This document shows, piece after piece, positions 11,094 through 21,087 of a stretch of 64,000 nucleotides of DNA. The translations under genes were made by a program, and so were the position numbers. The notes beneath the pieces are model-generated. The model worked only from the letters and a program-made list of their open reading frames with translations, was not told the origin of the DNA and searched no databases. The DNA lies in contig NZ_BSDP01000001.1 of NCBI RefSeq assembly GCF_027925245.1, forward strand, positions 3,410,001 to 3,474,000, read 5' to 3'. The DNA comes from Agromyces rhizosphaerae (GTDB lineage Bacteria; Actinomycetota; Actinomycetes; Actinomycetales; Microbacteriaceae). Within the stretch, counting starts at the first letter, position 1, and each line of letters starts with the position of its first letter.

Positions 11094-12355
11094 GCGTCCT
11101 CCTTCGCCTCGGCGAGGCCGAGGTGGGCGCGGGTGCGGCGCATCGAGTCGGCCGTGAAGACGATCGTCTTCACGCCCGTCGACGGCTCGGGCAGGGCGAG
11201 GAAGTCGTCGAGCGCGGTCGGCAGGTCGGGCTCGACCCGGTCGATCCCGACGCCGTCGTAGGCAAGCTGGAGCGCGGCCTCGTGCGCCTTCGAGCCGGAG
11301 ACGATGCGCACCGACCCGAGGCCGGACGCGTCGACCGGCCAGAAGTAGGAGGGGTCGCGCACGTCGGAACCCATCGCGAAGAGGATCTGCTCGGTGCCCG
11401 GGGCGATGCCGTCGACGTTGAGCTGGAAGCTCGACGGGTTCTGCACGAGCACGAACTCGACGTCGGTGCCGCGCACGTTCACCCGCTCGCCGCGGCCGAA
11501 CACCGCGGGCATCTCGCTGATCGAGCGCGCGGCGGCGTCGAGGTCGAAGTCGCGCCCGAGGATCGCCCGCGCGCCGGCGATCGCGGCGGCGGCGTCCACG
11601 GCGTAGTGGATGCCGCGGGAAGGCAGCCGCACGTCGACCGTGCGCCCGTCCGCCTCGAGCGTGGTCACGTCGCCGTCGAGCGCGACGATGCGCACGCCCT
11701 CCCCCGCCTCGAGCCGCTCGCCCGAGGTGCGCGCGTTGCCGAGCCCGCGCGGCGCGGCCTCCAGCACCTCGCCGGTCACGCCGAACCGCTCGACCGCCAC
11801 GCCGCGCCCGGCGGCGCTCGCCACCTGCACGAGGTAGGCGTCGTCCGCGTTCAGCACGATCGACTTCGTCGCGCGCGACGCGATGCGCCCGAGCATCCCC
11901 GCGACCGCCTCGGAGTCGTGGAACCGGTCGATCTGGTCGACCATCACGTTCGTCAGCACGACCACGTCGGGGTGCAGGCCCGCGGTGACGCGGGCGCCGT
12001 GGCCCTCGTCCATCTCGAGCACCGCGAGGTCGCCGGGCACGCGCCCGCGCACGTCGGCGCGCTCGAGCAGTGCCGAGGTCAGCCCCTGGGCGATGTTCGC
12101 CGTGGACGGGTTCGTGAAGACCGAGCGGTCGTGCGCGCGCAGCACGCCGACCAGCATCTTCGTCGTCGTGGACTTGCCGCTCGAGCCCGAGACGACCACG
12201 AGGCCGTCGGGGAAGGAGCCGAGCGCGTGCGGGAGGTAGCCGGGGGCGAGGCGGTTGACGACGAGTCCGGGCACGGCCGATCCCCCGCCGGGCTTGCGCA
12301 GCCGGGCGAGGAAGCGGACGAACCGGCCGACGAGGATCGCCGGCGCGTAGCGCAC
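11090..12355 (-). CDS. MurT-like Mur ligase family protein without zinc ribbon (DUF1727 C-terminal domain)
   Basis: A 421-residue Mur-ligase-type ATPase. In canonical systems MurT activates the D-Glu alpha-carboxyl of lipid II with ATP. Visible: P-loop SGSSGKSTTT at 56-65 (TGTNGKTTT-like in usual MurT), LEMDEGHGARV at 113-123, TNVMVDQIDRF at 135-145, and the C-terminal VQNPSSFQLN (304-313), SDVRDPSYFW (330-339) and VSGSKAHEAALQLAYDG. The protein has no cysteine at all, so the four-Cys zinc ribbon of canonical MurT is gone; residues 195-245 occupy its place. KNPxG reads QNPSS. The GTG start lies 7 bases after the sigA stop, so the gene is in the sigA operon. See the finding on peptidoglycan. 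Confidence 0.87.
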   Translation of the reverse strand: MRYAPAILVGRFVRFLARLRKPGGGSAVPGLVVNRLAPGYLPHALGSFPDGLVVVSGSSGKSTTTKMLVGVLRAHDRSVFTNPSTANIAQGLTSALLERADVRGRVPGDLAVLEMDEGHGARVTAGLHPDVVVLTNVMVDQIDRFHDSEAVAGMLGRIASRATKSIVLNADDAYLVQVASAAGRGVAVERFGVTGEVLEAAPRGLGNARTSGERLEAGEGVRIVALDGDVTTLEADGRTVDVRLPSRGIHYAVDAAAAIAGARAILGRDFDLDAAARSISEMPAVFGRGERVNVRGTDVEFVLVQNPSSFQLNVDGIAPGTEQILFAMGSDVRDPSYFWPVDASGLGSVRIVSGSKAHEAALQLAYDGVGIDRVEPDLPTALDDFLALPEPSTGVKTIVFTADSMRRTRAHLGLAEAKEDA

Positions 12356-12362
12356 CCGCGGC

Positions 12363-13742
12363 CTACTCGAGGTAGTCGCGGAGCGACTGGGAACGCGACG
12401 GGTGGCGGAGCTTCGCCATCGTCTTCGACTCGATCTGGCGGATCCGCTCACGGGTCACGCCGAAGGTGTCGCCGATCTGGTCGAGGGTCTTGGGCTGGCC
12501 GTCGCCGAGGCCGAAGCGCATGCGGATCACGCCGGCCTCGCGCTCCGAGAGCGAGTCGAGCAGGCTCTCGAGCTGCTTCTGCAGCATCGTGAAGCCCACC
12601 GCATCGGCCGGCACGACCGCCTCGGTGTCCTCGATGAGGTCGCCGAACTCGCTGTCGCCGTCCTCGCCGAGCGGGGTGTGCAGCGAGATCGGCTCGCGAC
12701 CGTACTTCTGCACCTCGACGACCTTCTCGGGCGTCATGTCGAGTTCCTTCGACAGTTCCTCGGGCGTGGGCTCGCGGCCCAGGTCCTGCAGCATCTGGCG
12801 CTGCACGCGGGCGAGCTTGTTGATGACCTCGACCATGTGCACGGGGATGCGGATCGTGCGGGCCTGGTCGGCCATGGCGCGCGTGATCGCCTGGCGGATC
12901 CACCACGTCGCGTAGGTCGAGAACTTGAAGCCCTTCGTGTAGTCGAACTTCTCGACCGCACGGATCAGGCCCAGGTTGCCCTCCTGGATGAGGTCGAGGA
13001 ACTGCATGCCGCGACCGGTGTAGCGCTTGGCGAGCGAGACGACGAGGCGGAGGTTCGCGCCGAGCAGGTGGGACTTCGCGCGCTGGCCGTCCTTCGCGAC
13101 CCAGGCGAGCTCGCGGCCGAGCTGGCTGCGGTGCTCCTCCTTGGACATCTGCGACAGCTTCTCCTCGGCGAAGAGGCCCGCCTCGATGCGCATCGCGAGC
13201 TCGACCTCCTCGGCCGCGTTCAGGAGCGCGACCTTGCCGATCTGCTTCAGGTAGTCCTTGACCGGGTCGGCCGTCGCACCCGTGATCTGCGTCGAGTAGA
13301 CGGGCACGTCGTCGTCCTCGTCGACCGCGCGCAGCACGATCGCGCCGGTCGGGTGCGCCTCGACCTTGGGGGCCTTCGCATCCGACTCGTCGGTGTCGTT
13401 GTCGCCCTCGTGCGCGTCGTCGACGTCGGCGGCGTCGACCTCGTCCTCGTCGACGTCCTTCGGCGCGGCCTTCTTGCGGGTGCCGGTCGCCGCGCGCTTC
13501 GCGGGTGCCTTCTTCTCTGTCGCCGGGGTCTCCGCGGCGGCCTTGGCAGTCGAGCGCTTCGTCGTGGTCGACTTCGCAGCGGTCGTCTTCGTCGCGGTCG
13601 TCTTGGTCGTGGTGCGCTTCGCGGGCGCCTTCTTCGCGGTCGTGCCCGCGGTCGCCTTGGTGGTGCGCGACTTGGTCGCGGTGGTGGACTTCGCGGTCGT
13701 GGTGGCAGGCGCGTCCTGCTTGGGTTCGGTCTGCTGTGCCAT
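12363..13742 (-). CDS. sigA: Primary RNA polymerase sigma factor
   Basis: The 459-residue housekeeping sigma factor. Residues 1 to about 105 are a low-complexity Ala/Lys/Thr tract resembling histone H1 tails, followed by an acidic segment of about 30 Asp/Glu-rich residues. Region 1.2 ([16 protein letters not shown]) follows. Region 2 has [19 protein letters not shown] and the -10-recognising stretch [15 protein letters not shown]. Region 4.2 has [20 protein letters not shown]. The C-terminus SLRDYLE is typical of primary sigmas. The ATG is preceded by a GAGAGG ribosome-binding site. The murT-like gene begins 7 bases after its stop, so a third of this operon concerns the cell wall. Confidence 0.97.
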   Translation of the reverse strand: MAQQTEPKQDAPATTTAKSTTATKSRTTKATAGTTAKKAPAKRTTTKTTATKTTAAKSTTTKRSTAKAAAETPATEKKAPAKRAATGTRKKAAPKDVDEDEVDAADVDDAHEGDNDTDESDAKAPKVEAHPTGAIVLRAVDEDDDVPVYSTQITGATADPVKDYLKQIGKVALLNAAEEVELAMRIEAGLFAEEKLSQMSKEEHRSQLGRELAWVAKDGQRAKSHLLGANLRLVVSLAKRYTGRGMQFLDLIQEGNLGLIRAVEKFDYTKGFKFSTYATWWIRQAITRAMADQARTIRIPVHMVEVINKLARVQRQMLQDLGREPTPEELSKELDMTPEKVVEVQKYGREPISLHTPLGEDGDSEFGDLIEDTEAVVPADAVGFTMLQKQLESLLDSLSEREAGVIRMRFGLGDGQPKTLDQIGDTFGVTRERIRQIESKTMAKLRHPSRSQSLRDYLE

Positions 13743-13899
13743 ACGGAAACCTCTCGGGTCCGATCGATGCGACGGGCGCGCCGCGGGGCCCGACTCTCGG
13801 GCCGCACGATCGTTTCGGACATTACAAAGGCCCATGTCAAGTCGTGGGCGAGGCCGGGGGCAACGCGAAAGAGCCGACTTGAACGGGTCCTTGCCTACA

Positions 13900-13905
13900 A
13901 TTATA
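13900..13905 (-). promoter_or_regulatory. Candidate sigA -10 element (TATAAT)
   Basis: A consensus TATAAT, preceded by GGGT, lies on the minus strand in an A/T-rich island that stands out in this GC-rich DNA. It would give a sigA leader of roughly 150 bases, which may itself carry control elements. No convincing -35 hexamer is visible. A closer alternative, TTGACA near 13840, lacks a properly spaced -10. Confidence 0.4.
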
Positions 13906-13941
13906 ACCCGCTGTCGGGGTCTGCGATTCCCCTGTTCCGCG

Positions 13942-14865
13942 TTATCCGCGCGGCGTGTCGTCGTCGCGGGTGCGCCGGAAGGCGAGGAACTTCTCCAGCT
14001 CGGCCGCGATGTCGTCGGCGCTGGGCACCTCGCCGGCCTCGTCGGTCAGCGGGGATCGCAGCGTCGTCCCCTCCATGTACGCGTCATGCCGCTCCTCGAG
14101 CGAGCCGACGAGCTTCGCGAGCTCGCCGTTCTCGCCGACCTGCTCGTCGATGCGCCCGACGAACTCCCGGCCCTGCTCGCGCAGCGCGTCGGTCGGGAAG
14201 ATGAGCCCGGTCGCGGCGCTGATGCACTCGAGCGCGGAGACCGCGGCGAGCGGGTACTCGGTGTCGGCGAGGTAGTGCGGTACGAGCAGCACGAAGCCGG
14301 CGATCGGCATGCCCCGCTCGCGCAGCCGGTACTCGAGCAGGTGCAGCGCGTTGCCGGGGGCCTGCGTGTGCGGACGCCAGACCGACATCGACTCGACCAG
14401 GTCCTCCCGGTTGCCGCTCACGGTGACGCCCATCGGGCGGGTGTGCGGCACCGGCATCGGGATCGCGTGCACCCACGTGGCCGTCTCCACCCCGAAGCGG
14501 TCGACCAGGTCGAGCACCGCGCGCACGAACCGCTCCCACTGGAAGTCCGGCTCGAAGCCGGTGAGCAGCAGGAACCGCCGACCCAGCTCGTCGCTCGCGA
14601 GGTGCAGCCGCAGCCTGGGCGGCTCGTAGTCGGAGATGTGGTCCTGGTCGAAGGTGATGACCGGCCGCCTGGCCCGGTAGTCGAGCAGTACGTCCGCGTC
14701 GAACTCGGCGACCAGCTCGGTGTCGAGCGTGTCGACGAGGTAGCTCGTGAACTGCGAGACCGCCGCTCCGGAGTCGGCGAACCCGGTGAGGCCGGCGACC
14801 AGCGGAAGCCCCCGGGGGACCTCGACTCCGGCCACCAGCTCGTACAGTTCGCGGGGGTCTCGCAT
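13942..14865 (-). CDS. PAC2 family protein (proteasome assembly chaperone-like)
   Basis: A 307-residue protein of the PAC2 family, whose eukaryotic members help assemble 20S proteasomes; the actinobacterial role is not established. The N-terminal motif region [20 protein letters not shown], the middle [16 protein letters not shown], and [18 protein letters not shown] match what I recall of the family. The C-terminal 40 residues look helical and charged. The ATG is chosen because TAGCAT (14873-14878) lies 7 bases upstream, implying a leaderless mRNA. It sits upstream of sigA in the same direction and diverges from lpdA. No membrane segment is evident. Confidence 0.85.
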   Translation of the reverse strand: MRDPRELYELVAGVEVPRGLPLVAGLTGFADSGAAVSQFTSYLVDTLDTELVAEFDADVLLDYRARRPVITFDQDHISDYEPPRLRLHLASDELGRRFLLLTGFEPDFQWERFVRAVLDLVDRFGVETATWVHAIPMPVPHTRPMGVTVSGNREDLVESMSVWRPHTQAPGNALHLLEYRLRERGMPIAGFVLLVPHYLADTEYPLAAVSALECISAATGLIFPTDALREQGREFVGRIDEQVGENGELAKLVGSLEERHDAYMEGTTLRSPLTDEAGEVPSADDIAAELEKFLAFRRTRDDDTPRG

Positions 14866-15090
14866 GGCTTCAATGCTAGTGAGGCGGATGCCGCGGGCGG
14901 CCGCCCGCGCGCACCGGCCGACCATGCCGAGAGCGAACACTTCGCGTGCATCGTGCACCGCGCGCTGCCCGCTCCGACGGGTAGTAAGGTCGTGTGGGGC
15001 GAGAACGACTCGTCCGTGCAGCCTGTCGGCGGGCCATCGATCCGCAGGGCAGACCGTGTCGCAGATCTGGTGCGCAAGGGAGATATCCGG

Positions 15091-16464
15091 GTGTCCGAGC
15101 AGAATTTTGACATCGTCGTTCTCGGCGGAGGCAGCGGAGGGTACGCGGCCGCGTTGCGCGCCGTGCAACTCGGATTCAGCGTCGCGCTCATCGAGAAGGA
15201 CAAGCTCGGCGGGACGTGCCTGCACCGGGGCTGCATCCCCACCAAGGCACTGCTGCACGCCGCCGAGATCGCCGACGGGGCCAAGGAGTCCGACAAGTTC
15301 GGCGTCCGCGCGACCTTCGAGGGAATCGACATGCCCGCGGTCAACGCGTACCGCGACGGCGTGGTCTCGAGCAAGTGGAAGGGCCTCCAGGGCCTCGTGA
15401 AGGCGCGCGGCATCACCGTCGTCGACGGCGAGGGCCGCCTCACCTCCCCGACCACCGTGCAGGTCGGCGACCAGACCATAACGGGCAAGCACGTGATCCT
15501 CGCGACCGGCTCGTACTCGCGCACCCTGCCCGGCCTCGACATCGGCGGTCGCGTCATCACCAGCGAGACCGCGCTGCAGCTCGAGTGGGTGCCGCGTCGC
15601 GTGGCCGTGCTCGGCGGCGGCGTCATCGGCGTCGAGTTCGCGAGCGTGTGGCGCTCCTTCGGCGCCGACGTGACCATCATCGAGGCGCTCCCCCACCTCG
15701 TCCCCAACGAGGAGGAGTCGGTCTCGAAGCAGCTCGAGCGCGCCTTCCGCAAGCGCGGCATCGAGTACAAGCTCGGCACCCGCTTCCAGGGTGTCACCCA
15801 GGACGACTCCGGCGTGGTCGTCACCCTCGAGGACGGCTCGACCGTCGAGGCCGACCTGCTGCTCGTCGCGGTCGGCCGCGGCCCGGCGACCCACAACCTC
15901 GGCTACGAGGAGGTCGGCGTCGAGATGGACCGCGGGTTCGTGCTCACGAACGACCGCCTCCAGACCAGCGTCCCCGGCGTCTACGCGGTCGGCGACATCG
16001 TCCCCGGCCTCCAGCTCGCGCACCGCGGCTTCCAGCAGGGCATCTTCGTCGCCGAGGAGATCGCCGGTCTGAACCCCATCGTGGTCGACGACGTCAACAT
16101 CCCCAAGGTCACCTACTGCGACCCCGAGGTCGCGTCGGTCGGCTACACCGAGGCGAAGGCCAAGGAGCAGTTCGGCGACGACAAGGTCTCGAGCTACGAG
16201 TACAACCTCGGCGGCAACGGCAAGAGCCACATCCTCGGCACGAGCGGCTCGATCAAGGTCGTGCGGGTCGAGGACGGCCCCGTGGTCGGCGTCCACATGA
16301 TCGGCGCCCGCGTGGGCGAACTGATCGGCGAGGCCCAGCTGGCCGTGAACTGGGAGGCGTACCCCGAGGACGTCGCCCCGCTCCTGCACGCGCACCCGAC
16401 GCAGAACGAGGCGCTCGGCGAGGCCTTCCTGAAGCTCGCCGGCAAGCCGCTGCACGCGATGTGA
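15091..16464 (+). CDS. lpdA: Dihydrolipoyl dehydrogenase (E3)
   Basis: A 457-residue FAD disulfide oxidoreductase that reoxidises dihydrolipoyl groups of the 2-oxoacid dehydrogenase complexes, passing electrons to NAD+. Visible: FAD-binding GGGSGGYAAA at 12-21, redox-active GGTCLHRGCIP with C43 and C48, NAD-binding GGGVIGVEFAS, second FAD motif VYAVGDI, and the C-terminal HAHPTQNEA with the catalytic His-Glu pair. The GTG start has GGAGA a few bases upstream. A -10-like TAAGGT (14985-14990) suggests a leader of about 95 bases. sucB begins 64 bases after the stop with its own ribosome-binding site and is probably cotranscribed. Confidence 0.97.
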   Translation: MSEQNFDIVVLGGGSGGYAAALRAVQLGFSVALIEKDKLGGTCLHRGCIPTKALLHAAEIADGAKESDKFGVRATFEGIDMPAVNAYRDGVVSSKWKGLQGLVKARGITVVDGEGRLTSPTTVQVGDQTITGKHVILATGSYSRTLPGLDIGGRVITSETALQLEWVPRRVAVLGGGVIGVEFASVWRSFGADVTIIEALPHLVPNEEESVSKQLERAFRKRGIEYKLGTRFQGVTQDDSGVVVTLEDGSTVEADLLLVAVGRGPATHNLGYEEVGVEMDRGFVLTNDRLQTSVPGVYAVGDIVPGLQLAHRGFQQGIFVAEEIAGLNPIVVDDVNIPKVTYCDPEVASVGYTEAKAKEQFGDDKVSSYEYNLGGNGKSHILGTSGSIKVVRVEDGPVVGVHMIGARVGELIGEAQLAVNWEAYPEDVAPLLHAHPTQNEALGEAFLKLAGKPLHAM

Positions 16465-16528
16465 CGCCACGCGGTCCGAGACACACCAATAAGCTAAGAA
16501 GCGCACACGCTGTGAAGGAGTCAATCGC

Positions 16529-17935
16529 ATGAGCGAATCCGTCAGCCTCCCGGCACTCGGTGAGAGTGTCACCGAGGGCACGGTCACCCGATGGCTGAAG
16601 AACGTCGGAGACCAGGTGGAGGTCGATGAGCCGCTGCTCGAGGTCTCGACCGACAAGGTCGACACCGAGATCCCCTCCCCCGTCGCCGGGGTCGTCGAGG
16701 AGATCCTCGTCCAGGAGGACGAGACCGTCGAGGTCGGCACGCCGCTCGTGACGATCGGCGACGGCTCCGGCGCCGCCGCACCGGCCGCCGAGCCCGAGCC
16801 TGCCGCCGAGGAGCCCGCTCCCGAGCCGGAGCCGGAGCCCGCCCCGGAGCCCGAGCCCGCCCCGGAGCCCGAGCCCGAGCCCACCCCTGAGCCCGAGCCC
16901 GAGCCCGAGCCGCAGGCTGCACCCGCCGCCCCGGCCGCGCCCGCCGCACCGGCCGCTCCGCCCGCACCCCCCGCGCCGCCGGCCGCACCGGCCGCCCCCG
17001 CGGCCGCGGAGTCGTCCGCCCCGTCGCACGGCGGTGGCGGCTACGTCACCCCGATCGTCCGCAAGCTCGCGAACGAGCAGGGCGTCGACCTGTCGGCCGT
17101 CACCGGCACGGGCGTCGGCGGCCGCATCCGCAAGCAGGACGTGCTCGACGCCCGCTCGACCGCCGCAGCCGCCGCGCCGGCGGCCGCAGCCGAGCCCAAG
17201 CCGCGTCCCGAGCCGTCGCCGCTGCGCGGCACGACGCAGTCGATGACCCGCCTGCGCAAGGTGGTCGCCGAGCGCGCCGTCGTCTCGATGCAGTCGACCG
17301 CGCAGCTCACGAGCGTGGTCGAGGTCGACGTCACCAAGGTCGCGCGCCTGCGCGACAAGGCGAAGGCGGCCTTCCTCGAGGAGACCGGCAACAAGCTGTC
17401 GTTCATGCCGTTCTTCGCCCTCGCGGCGATCGAGGCGCTCCGTGCGTTCCCGATCATCAACTCGACCGTCGACGGCGACTCGATCGTCTACCCCGACACC
17501 GAGAACCTGAGCATCGCGGTCGACACCGAGCGCGGCCTGCTCACCCCGGTGATCAAGAACGCGGGCGAGCACGACATCGCGGGCCTCTCGGCGCAGATCG
17601 CCGACCTCGCCGAGCGCACGCGCAACAACCAGCTGAAGCCCGACGAGCTCGCCGGCGGCACCTTCACGCTGACGAACACCGGCTCGCGCGGCGCGCTGTT
17701 CGACACGCCGGTCGTCTTCCTCCCGCAGACGGCCATCCTCGGCACCGGCGTCGTGGTCAAGCGCCCCGTCGTCGTCAGCCAGGACGGCACCGACGCGATC
17801 GCGGTCCGTTCGATGGTGTACCTCGCCCTCTCGTACGACCACCGGATCATCGACGGCGCCGACGCGGCCCGCTTCCTCACCACGGTCAAGAACCGCCTGG
17901 AGGAGGGCGACTTCGAGGGCGACCTCGGAATCTAG
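16529..17935 (+). CDS. sucB: 2-oxoglutarate dehydrogenase E2 component (dihydrolipoamide acyltransferase)
   Basis: A 468-residue E2 core enzyme transferring acyl groups from lipoyl-lysine to CoA. Domain order: one lipoyl domain (1 to about 80) with lipoyl-lysine K43 in [12 protein letters not shown]; a long flexible linker (about 84-165) made of Pro-Glu repeats then Pro-Ala repeats; an E1/E3-binding domain starting [14 protein letters not shown]; and the acyltransferase domain ending in [14 protein letters not shown], which holds the DHRxxDG catalytic motif. As I recall, many actinobacterial SucB proteins have two or more lipoyl domains; only one is seen here. Succinyl- versus acetyl-transferase specificity is inferred. 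Its stop overlaps that of the next gene. AAGGAG precedes the ATG. Confidence 0.93.
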   Translation: MSESVSLPALGESVTEGTVTRWLKNVGDQVEVDEPLLEVSTDKVDTEIPSPVAGVVEEILVQEDETVEVGTPLVTIGDGSGAAAPAAEPEPAAEEPAPEPEPEPAPEPEPAPEPEPEPTPEPEPEPEPQAAPAAPAAPAAPAAPPAPPAPPAAPAAPAAAESSAPSHGGGGYVTPIVRKLANEQGVDLSAVTGTGVGGRIRKQDVLDARSTAAAAAPAAAAEPKPRPEPSPLRGTTQSMTRLRKVVAERAVVSMQSTAQLTSVVEVDVTKVARLRDKAKAAFLEETGNKLSFMPFFALAAIEALRAFPIINSTVDGDSIVYPDTENLSIAVDTERGLLTPVIKNAGEHDIAGLSAQIADLAERTRNNQLKPDELAGGTFTLTNTGSRGALFDTPVVFLPQTAILGTGVVVKRPVVVSQDGTDAIAVRSMVYLALSYDHRIIDGADAARFLTTVKNRLEEGDFEGDLGI

Positions 17936-19332
17936 CCCCAGACCGAGCGCAACGACCACCCGGCCTCGCCCCTCACCACGAGGGCCGAGGCCGGTGGCGT
18001 CTCCGGGTCGGTCGACGCCACCCGCACCAGCACGGCATCGCCGAGCCGGTCCAGGACCGTCACCTCGCCGAGCGGGCCGAGCGGCGAGACGGTCGCCCCA
18101 CGACCGGAGCGCAGCAGCGCGAGGTCGTCGCTCAGCTGTGCCGACCCCGGTTGCAGCACCCGCTCGAGGCACGACTCGGACGCCGACGCGAGGCATCGTG
18201 CGCGCTGCTCGAGCAGCAGCCGTGCCGCCTCCGCGGCGTCGGCCTCGGGACCGGGTCGTGCCCAGTCGGCGTCGGCGGGTCCGTCGCCGCCGGCGGCGGC
18301 ACCGGTCGCCGAGGGTGCCGTTCCATCCTCGGCCGCCCCATCGGCGTGCACCGACGGCGGCAGCAACGTCAGGGCGAGCACGAGGCCCGACGCCGCGACG
18401 GCGGCGCCGACGGCGATCGGTCTCCGTCGCACCCGGATCGCCGCGCGGATGCGGCCCGCGATCCCGCCGTCCAGCGCACGCTCCCACGCCTCGGCGGACT
18501 CCTCGGGCACCTGCAGGATCCCGGCCCAGGCCGCCGTGCGCCCGCTGCCCGCAGCCGCGCCGGATTCCTCCGCACGCACGTCGATGGCGGCGTCGAGCGG
18601 CGCCGTCTCGGTCGCATCCGTCGATCCCTCCGCCGCGGGCGCGAGCACCACCGGGCGAGGCACGGCGACGGCGAACACGGCGCGCTCCCACGCGGCATCG
18701 TCGCGGGCGAACGGCCTCGATCGCGCGGATCGCTCGCACCAGTCGGCGAGCCCCGCGAACGCCCGGGAGTCGGGCACGCGGGCGCCCACGGCGCGCACGA
18801 GCGCCGCGTACGCCTGAAGGGCCGCTCGACGGGCTTCGACCGCGGCGGCGCCGCCCGCACCGTCGATGCGGGAGAGCGCGCCCAGTCCGATGAGCCGGGG
18901 CCGCCCGGTGCGATCGAGCATCACGTCGCCGGGCGCGAGCCCGGCCGGGGCGAAGCCGGAACGCTCGAGCGCCAGCACCGCCTCGCGCACGCCCGCCAGC
19001 AGGGTGACGGCCTCACCGGGCGCCCATGCGCGCCGCTCGAGCAGTTCGGGCAGGCCGACCGCGAGCGGCTCGACGACCAGCCGGGGCGCGGTGCCGTCGC
19101 TCACCGCGTCGTGCAGCGCCGGGAGCACACCCGCTCCGACCCGCGACATCGCCTCGGTCTCCATCGCCAGCCGGTCGACATCGCACCCGTGCGGGTACGC
19201 CCGCACCACGACCGGCTCCGCCGGCTCCCCGCCCACGCCGTCGCGGCTTCCGAGCCACACGACGCACCGGTCACCGGTCGCGAGCCGGCGCACCAGCCGG
19301 TAGCCGCCGAGGCGTGCCGGGTCCGTCCGCAT
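17932..19332 (-). CDS. Membrane-anchored pseudokinase-like protein
   Basis: A 466-residue protein that I read as a degenerate Ser/Thr kinase fold (about 10-230), a disordered stretch, one membrane helix at about 304-325, and a roughly 140-residue extracytoplasmic domain of unknown type. Kinase landmarks are altered. The Gly loop reads [12 protein letters not shown]. The beta-3 Lys position is Arg (VVVRAY, R44). The HRD-x4-N loop reads [12 protein letters not shown] (129-140). DFG reads IGLG. Catalysis is therefore unlikely. The extracellular part has two cysteines close together (CLASASESC), which may form a disulfide. It converges on sucB with a 4-base overlap and diverges from lipB. A substrate-sensing or scaffold role is a guess. 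Confidence 0.72.
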   Translation of the reverse strand: MRTDPARLGGYRLVRRLATGDRCVVWLGSRDGVGGEPAEPVVVRAYPHGCDVDRLAMETEAMSRVGAGVLPALHDAVSDGTAPRLVVEPLAVGLPELLERRAWAPGEAVTLLAGVREAVLALERSGFAPAGLAPGDVMLDRTGRPRLIGLGALSRIDGAGGAAAVEARRAALQAYAALVRAVGARVPDSRAFAGLADWCERSARSRPFARDDAAWERAVFAVAVPRPVVLAPAAEGSTDATETAPLDAAIDVRAEESGAAAGSGRTAAWAGILQVPEESAEAWERALDGGIAGRIRAAIRVRRRPIAVGAAVAASGLVLALTLLPPSVHADGAAEDGTAPSATGAAAGGDGPADADWARPGPEADAAEAARLLLEQRARCLASASESCLERVLQPGSAQLSDDLALLRSGRGATVSPLGPLGEVTVLDRLGDAVLVRVASTDPETPPASALVVRGEAGWSLRSVWG

Positions 19333-19446
19333 CTCCACGGGACGAGCCTCTCCGCACCTCCGCACGACCGGGACGACGACCCGTGTCCCCCGCGCACATC
19401 GCCCGGCACCGGACCGTGTGGAGGACGCCGCCCCTAGACTGGGGAC

Positions 19447-20097
19447 ATGCTCGACGTCATCGTCGCGGGGCTAAGCGCCAACTCCGTGCCGTACATCGAG
19501 GGTCTCGACCTTCAGCGCGCCGTCCATCGAGCGGTGGTCGCGGGCGAACGCCCCGACACCGCGCTCCTGCTGGAGCACCCGTCCGTCTACACCGCGGGGA
19601 AGCGCACCTCCCCCGACGAGCGACCGGTCGACGGCACTCCCGTCGTCGACGTGGATCGCGGCGGCAAGATCACCTGGCACGGTCCGGGCCAGCTCGTCGG
19701 CTACCCCATCATCCGGCTGGCCGAGCCGATCGACGTGGTCGGCTACGTCCGCAGACTGGAGCAGGTCCTCATCGACGTGCTCGGCACCCTGGGCGTCGAC
19801 GGCCGTCGTGTCGAGGGCAGGTCCGGCGTCTGGGTCGGCCCGCCCGGCGCGGAGGACAAGATCGCCGCGATCGGCGTGCGCGTGGCCGAGGGGGTCACGA
19901 TGCACGGCTTCGCGCTCAACTGCAGCAACTCGCTCGAGCCGTACGGCCGCATCGTCGCGTGCGGCATCCGCGACGCCGGCGTGACGACGATCTCGCGCGT
20001 GGTCGGCCACCCGACGCATCCGTCCGACCTCGTCGACGCGGTGCGCGACCGGCTCGTCGCCGAGTTCGCGCACGAGCACGAGGAGGTGGTCGCGTGA
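19447..20097 (+). CDS. lipB: Octanoyltransferase (lipoyl(octanoyl) transferase)
   Basis: A 216-residue enzyme moving octanoyl from acyl carrier protein to E2 lipoyl domains, the first step of lipoate assembly. Visible: [11 protein letters not shown] at about 43-53, [17 protein letters not shown] at 71-87, catalytic Lys138 in [10 protein letters not shown], and the acyl-thioester Cys172 in [16 protein letters not shown] (19435-19440) lies exactly 6 bases before the ATG, implying a leaderless transcript. Its stop overlaps the lipA GTG. The substrates, the lipoyl domain of SucB and the octanoyl-ACP from the fab operon, are encoded in the same window. Confidence 0.97.
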   Translation: MLDVIVAGLSANSVPYIEGLDLQRAVHRAVVAGERPDTALLLEHPSVYTAGKRTSPDERPVDGTPVVDVDRGGKITWHGPGQLVGYPIIRLAEPIDVVGYVRRLEQVLIDVLGTLGVDGRRVEGRSGVWVGPPGAEDKIAAIGVRVAEGVTMHGFALNCSNSLEPYGRIVACGIRDAGVTTISRVVGHPTHPSDLVDAVRDRLVAEFAHEHEEVVA

Positions 20098-21083
20098 GCA
20101 CCGCTCCCGAGGGCAGGCGGATGCTCCGCCTGGAGGTCCGCAACGCGCAGACGCCGATCGAGCGCAAGCCCGAGTGGATCAAGACGCGCGCGAAGATGGG
20201 ACCGGAGTTCCGGTCGCTGCAGTCGCTCGTGAAGACGGAGGACCTGCACACCGTGTGCCAGGAGGCGGGCTGCCCGAACATCTACGAGTGCTGGGAGGAC
20301 CGGGAGGCCACGTTCCTCATCGGCGGCTCGCAGTGCACGCGTCGATGCGACTTCTGCCAGATCGACACCGGCAAGCCCGCGGACTACGACACCGACGAGC
20401 CGCGGCGCGTCGCCGAGTCTGTCGCGACGATGGGCCTGCGGTACGCCACCGTGACCGGCGTCGCACGCGACGACCTGCCGGACGAGGGCGCCTGGCTCTA
20501 CGCCGAGACGATCCGCGAGATCCACCGCCAGAGCACCGGCACCGGCGTCGAGATCCTCGTCCCCGACTTCTCGGGCCGCCCCGAGCACCTCGGCGAGGTG
20601 TTCTCCGCGCGGCCGGAGGTGTTCGCGCACAACGTCGAGACGGTGCCCCGGATCTTCAAGCGCATCCGCCCCGCGTTCCGCTACGAGCGGTCGCTCGACG
20701 TGCTCACCCAGGGCCGCGACGCGGGCCTCATCACGAAGTCGAACCTCATCCTCGGCATGGGCGAGACGCGCGACGAGGTCTCCGAGGCGCTGCGCGACCT
20801 GCACGCCGCGGGCACCGACATCATCACCATCACGCAGTACCTCCGCCCGAGCCCGCGGCACCTGCCGGTCGATCGCTGGGTTCGGCCGGAGGAGTTCGTC
20901 GAGATCCGCGACGAGGCCGAGGAGATCGGATTCCTCGGGGTGCTCGCGGGCCCGCTGGTGCGCTCCTCGTACCGGGCGGGCCGCCTCTGGGCGCAGTCGA
21001 TGCGCCGCAGCGGGCGCGAGATCCCGCCCGAGCTCGAGCACCTCGCCGACGCCGCGCTCGGCTTCGAGCAGGCGGTCGTCTGA
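20094..21083 (+). CDS. lipA: Lipoyl synthase (radical SAM)
   Basis: A 329-residue radical SAM enzyme inserting two sulfurs into the octanoyl chain on E2 proteins. The auxiliary-cluster cysteines are C55, C60 and C66 ([12 protein letters not shown]). The radical SAM cluster is C81, C85 and C88 (CTRRCDFC). The conserved C-terminal serine ligand is in LVRSSYRAG. The GTG start overlaps the lipB stop by 4 bases (GTGA), indicating translational coupling. A hairpin terminator begins 4 bases after the stop. Confidence 0.97.
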   Translation: MSTAPEGRRMLRLEVRNAQTPIERKPEWIKTRAKMGPEFRSLQSLVKTEDLHTVCQEAGCPNIYECWEDREATFLIGGSQCTRRCDFCQIDTGKPADYDTDEPRRVAESVATMGLRYATVTGVARDDLPDEGAWLYAETIREIHRQSTGTGVEILVPDFSGRPEHLGEVFSARPEVFAHNVETVPRIFKRIRPAFRYERSLDVLTQGRDAGLITKSNLILGMGETRDEVSEALRDLHAAGTDIITITQYLRPSPRHLPVDRWVRPEEFVEIRDEAEEIGFLGVLAGPLVRSSYRAGRLWAQSMRRSGREIPPELEHLADAALGFEQAVV

Positions 21084-21087
21084 CGAC

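Noticed and set aside
13430..13720. Repetitive Ala/Lys/Thr tract in sigA considered as an inserted repeat or assembly artefact
   Set aside because: It stays in frame, has normal GC and codon use, and such N-terminal tracts are common in actinobacterial primary sigma factors.
13879..13907. TTGAAC-N17-TATAAC on the plus strand in the sigA upstream region, a good promoter match
   Set aside because: No plus-strand gene follows for over 1 kb; the A/T-rich island more simply serves sigA on the minus strand. A small RNA cannot be excluded but nothing supports one.
20094..21083. Riboswitch search upstream of panB, glnA, lipA and other biosynthetic genes
   Set aside because: Most of these genes appear leaderless or have leaders under 60 bases, too short for known riboswitch classes; no consensus core was recognised.
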